Shown one piece after another: positions 5,377-7,026 of a stretch of 7,026 bases of DNA. This DNA is from Gemmatimonadota bacterium (GTDB lineage Bacteria; Gemmatimonadota; Gemmatimonadetes; Longimicrobiales; Gaopeijiaceae). Made by a program: the position numbers and the translations under genes. Where the stretch lies: the NCBI GenBank assembly GCA_030618065.1, contig JAUXEE010000104.1:1-7026 (forward strand), read 5' to 3'. The stretch's first letter is position 1. Every line of letters starts with the position of its first letter. The notes beneath the pieces were generated by a model. It was not told the origin of the DNA. It searched no databases and saw nothing but the letters and a program-made list of their open reading frames with translations.

Positions 5377-7026
5377 AAGCCGTCTTCCACTACCCCACGC
5401 TCCAAGAGTACGGCCCCCCCTGCCAGGGAAAACAAGGCCGGAAAGAGAAGCCAAAAGGGAGGGCCTTGGTTCGGATCGGAGAATCGTTCGATAATCCAAG
5501 GTGAGGAGGTCAGGATCACGATGCTCCCATTGTTGACGAAGTGCATGAGCATCCCAGGCCATATGGACCGTGTCCGCAAAACAACCCAGGCCAAGAGCAT
5601 TCCCAGTATCGCGCTGGGAAGCAATCGGTAGATCGTCGCGGAAGGAACGTGAAAAGCCCCAAAGATGAGACCGTTCAGGATAATGACCTTGATCGGGGTC
5701 AACTGGCGCCGTGTACCGGCTAAGAGGACACCCCTGAAGAGAAACTCCTCGCAAACCGCCGGAGTCAGGGCCACAAGAGCAAGAAGCCACACGACACGCC
5801 CGGGGGTTCCAGCCGTGAGGAAGTCCGACATCCCTTCCAAGAACTCCTGGGGCATGGGGAGTACGAAGCCCTGGAGCCAAGTCAAGAACCAGACGAGGGG
5901 AGTGCCACCTGCGATGATGAGGAGGGCGGCCAGAAGGTTTTTCCCGCTGGGAGCTCTAAGTGAAAGGGTTTTTACAGGGTTGTAGCCGCCCAGCCGGAGG
6001 AACAAAAGGGCAGGTAGGAGGAGCAGGGCCAGTTCCGATACCAGGAGGCCGACCTCACCGAGACCGACTTGTAGTCGTGCCGCCGAATAGAAGTACAGCA
6101 CCGCTACCACCGCCACGAAAACCAGCGTTGCCCTCGGTCCAGGATAATCATAAAGGGGTTCAGTGTACCGGAGCCCTCGGAAAAGCCCGATACCATTCCC
6201 CACCTCCCCAGCGTCGCCTCCGTCCCCGAAGAGAACTTCCTCCCGGCCGAAGGAATCAGCGGCAAAGATCAGCGCGGCCGATGCGTATACGAGGGTGGAG
6301 AAGAGGGCGAGGCTTCCGAAGAAAAGGGTGGCGCTCCCGGCCATTAATTCCCGGAACAAGAGAGAGACCCCGGCCACCGGCAGGATGGCCAGGAGGGACG
6401 TCATTTCTATGCCGGGAAAGAGTGGGAGGAGGGCCGGGAGGAGAGCGATCATATAGACGGGGGTCAGGGCGTTCTGGGCCTCCTTGAAGGATTGTGAGCG
6501 GACGGCGATACCCAGGAAGAGCGCTCCGAACAAAACGGCCAGGGGAAACAGGGCTGCAAAAATGACCATGACCGAGGTGAAAGGAAGAGAGAACTCGATC
6601 TCGATGGCCTGGTTCAGTTGAAAGAGCCCCGTCTGAAAAGTGAGAAGCATGGACCCAAGGTTCAATGCCGCCGACACCAATCCCACCACCGTCACCGTAA
6701 GGAACTTCCCTGCCACCACCTGCCCCGGTGGAATGGGCGCGGTAAGGAGGGTTTCGAGAGTTCCCCTTTCCTTTTCTCCGGCCGCCAAGTCGATGGCCGG
6801 GTAAAATGTCCCCAGTAGAGTCATCACCACCAAGAGCATGGGAAGGAAGCGGCCGAGGGCGTACCCCCCCAGCTCCTCTGGATGAGCCACACTCGTGTCC
6901 CTCACCGCCAGGGGTCGAGCGAAGCCTTCCGGAAGACCCCCTTCAGAGATCCTCCGCACCAGAAGGGTGTCCCTCCAATCCCCCAAACTCCGCGAGAGAA
7001 CTTCCCGGCCCCGGCGGGATCGATCA
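5373..7026 (-). CDS. NatB-type ABC-2 permease fused to a CPBP intramembrane protease domain (N-terminus beyond window)
   Basis: About 550 residues are visible and the frame is open to the window edge; family proteins carry a further first transmembrane helix and extracytoplasmic part upstream. The permease half shows the NatB signature AGEKERGTLETLL at visible residues 82-94, flanked by several hydrophobic segments (around 61-78, 104-130, 148-175 and onward). Six or so membrane segments follow in the C-terminal half. These carry CPBP (Abi/Rce1-like) motifs: EEFLFRG at 426-432, FGAFH with H459, and HFVNN with H495. The two glutamates and two histidines expected for the metal-dependent site are all present. 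Such permease/CPBP fusions are an established annotation class. The permease part should pair with a separate ATPase, not seen here and perhaps encoded upstream outside the window. A TTG at 6986 is possible but would start mid-domain, so the gene is best treated as cut by the window. Its stop overlaps that of the converging small gene. Substrate unknown. Confidence 0.9.
   Translation of the reverse strand, partial: DRSRRGREVLSRSLGDWRDTLLVRRISEGGLPEGFARPLAVRDTSVAHPEELGGYALGRFLPMLLVVMTLLGTFYPAIDLAAGEKERGTLETLLTAPIPPGQVVAGKFLTVTVVGLVSAALNLGSMLLTFQTGLFQLNQAIEIEFSLPFTSVMVIFAALFPLAVLFGALFLGIAVRSQSFKEAQNALTPVYMIALLPALLPLFPGIEMTSLLAILPVAGVSLLFRELMAGSATLFFGSLALFSTLVYASAALIFAADSFGREEVLFGDGGDAGEVGNGIGLFRGLRYTEPLYDYPGPRATLVFVAVVAVLYFYSAARLQVGLGEVGLLVSELALLLLPALLFLRLGGYNPVKTLSLRAPSGKNLLAALLIIAGGTPLVWFLTWLQGFVLPMPQEFLEGMSDFLTAGTPGRVVWLLALVALTPAVCEEFLFRGVLLAGTRRQLTPIKVIILNGLIFGAFHVPSATIYRLLPSAILGMLLAWVVLRTRSIWPGMLMHFVNNGSIVILTSSPWIIERFSDPNQGPPFWLLFPALFSLAGGAVLLERGVVEDGF

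Noticed and set aside
4344..5504. Open plus-strand frame of 386 codons
   Set aside because: It is antisense to the NAGPA-like gene and the permease end and out of frame with the secreted protein; its product is Pro/Gly/Arg-rich without motifs, typical of a shadow frame in GC-rich DNA.
6984..6986. TTG as the true start of the permease-protease gene
   Set aside because: The frame is open to the window edge and the residues before it (DRSRRGREVLSRS) fit the NatB-like extracytoplasmic region; the first transmembrane helix of the family is missing, so the gene starts outside.

Overview
The window is dense bacterial chromosome with high G+C, G/C-rich third codon positions and no gene-free stretch longer than about 210 bases. 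Several proteins point to a Gram-negative-type envelope: a secreted S9 peptidase, a lipobox lipoprotein and a small secreted beta-rich protein. Together with the NatB/CPBP permease fusion they suggest an environmental lineage such as Gemmatimonadota or a similar phylum. That placement is inference from gene style; no marker gene here settles it. I see no insertion sequence, phage gene, CRISPR array, tRNA or rRNA.

Left part (1-2971, all minus strand). Reading in the direction of transcription, a secreted S9 prolyl-oligopeptidase-family peptidase (2971-887) is followed after 33 bases by archease (853-365). After another 30 bases comes the N-terminal quarter of the RNA ligase RtcB (334 to the window edge). 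Archease is the known activator of RtcB, so these last two genes form an RNA-ligation/repair pair. The peptidase probably only shares the transcript.

Middle (2972-3844). A 207-base divergent intergenic region separates the peptidase from a plus-strand TenA-family gene with an apparently complete thiaminase II active site. Its leader has a GC-rich hairpin just before the start codon but no recognisable TPP riboswitch.

Right part (3864-7026). A minus-strand lipoprotein of the NAGPA phosphodiester glycosidase family converges on tenA with 19 bases between them. A small secreted protein of unknown function (4864-5376, plus) fits between this gene and the next with no spacing: its ATG overlaps the lipoprotein ATG head to head, and its stop codon overlaps the next gene's stop tail to tail. 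The last gene (minus, start outside the window) fuses a NatB-type ABC-2 permease to a CPBP-family intramembrane protease domain.

Overall the window reads as ordinary housekeeping and envelope genes. The points most worth a second look are the permease-protease fusion, the tightly embedded small secreted protein with its lipoprotein partner, and the structured tenA leader. I found no convincing undescribed multi-gene system.
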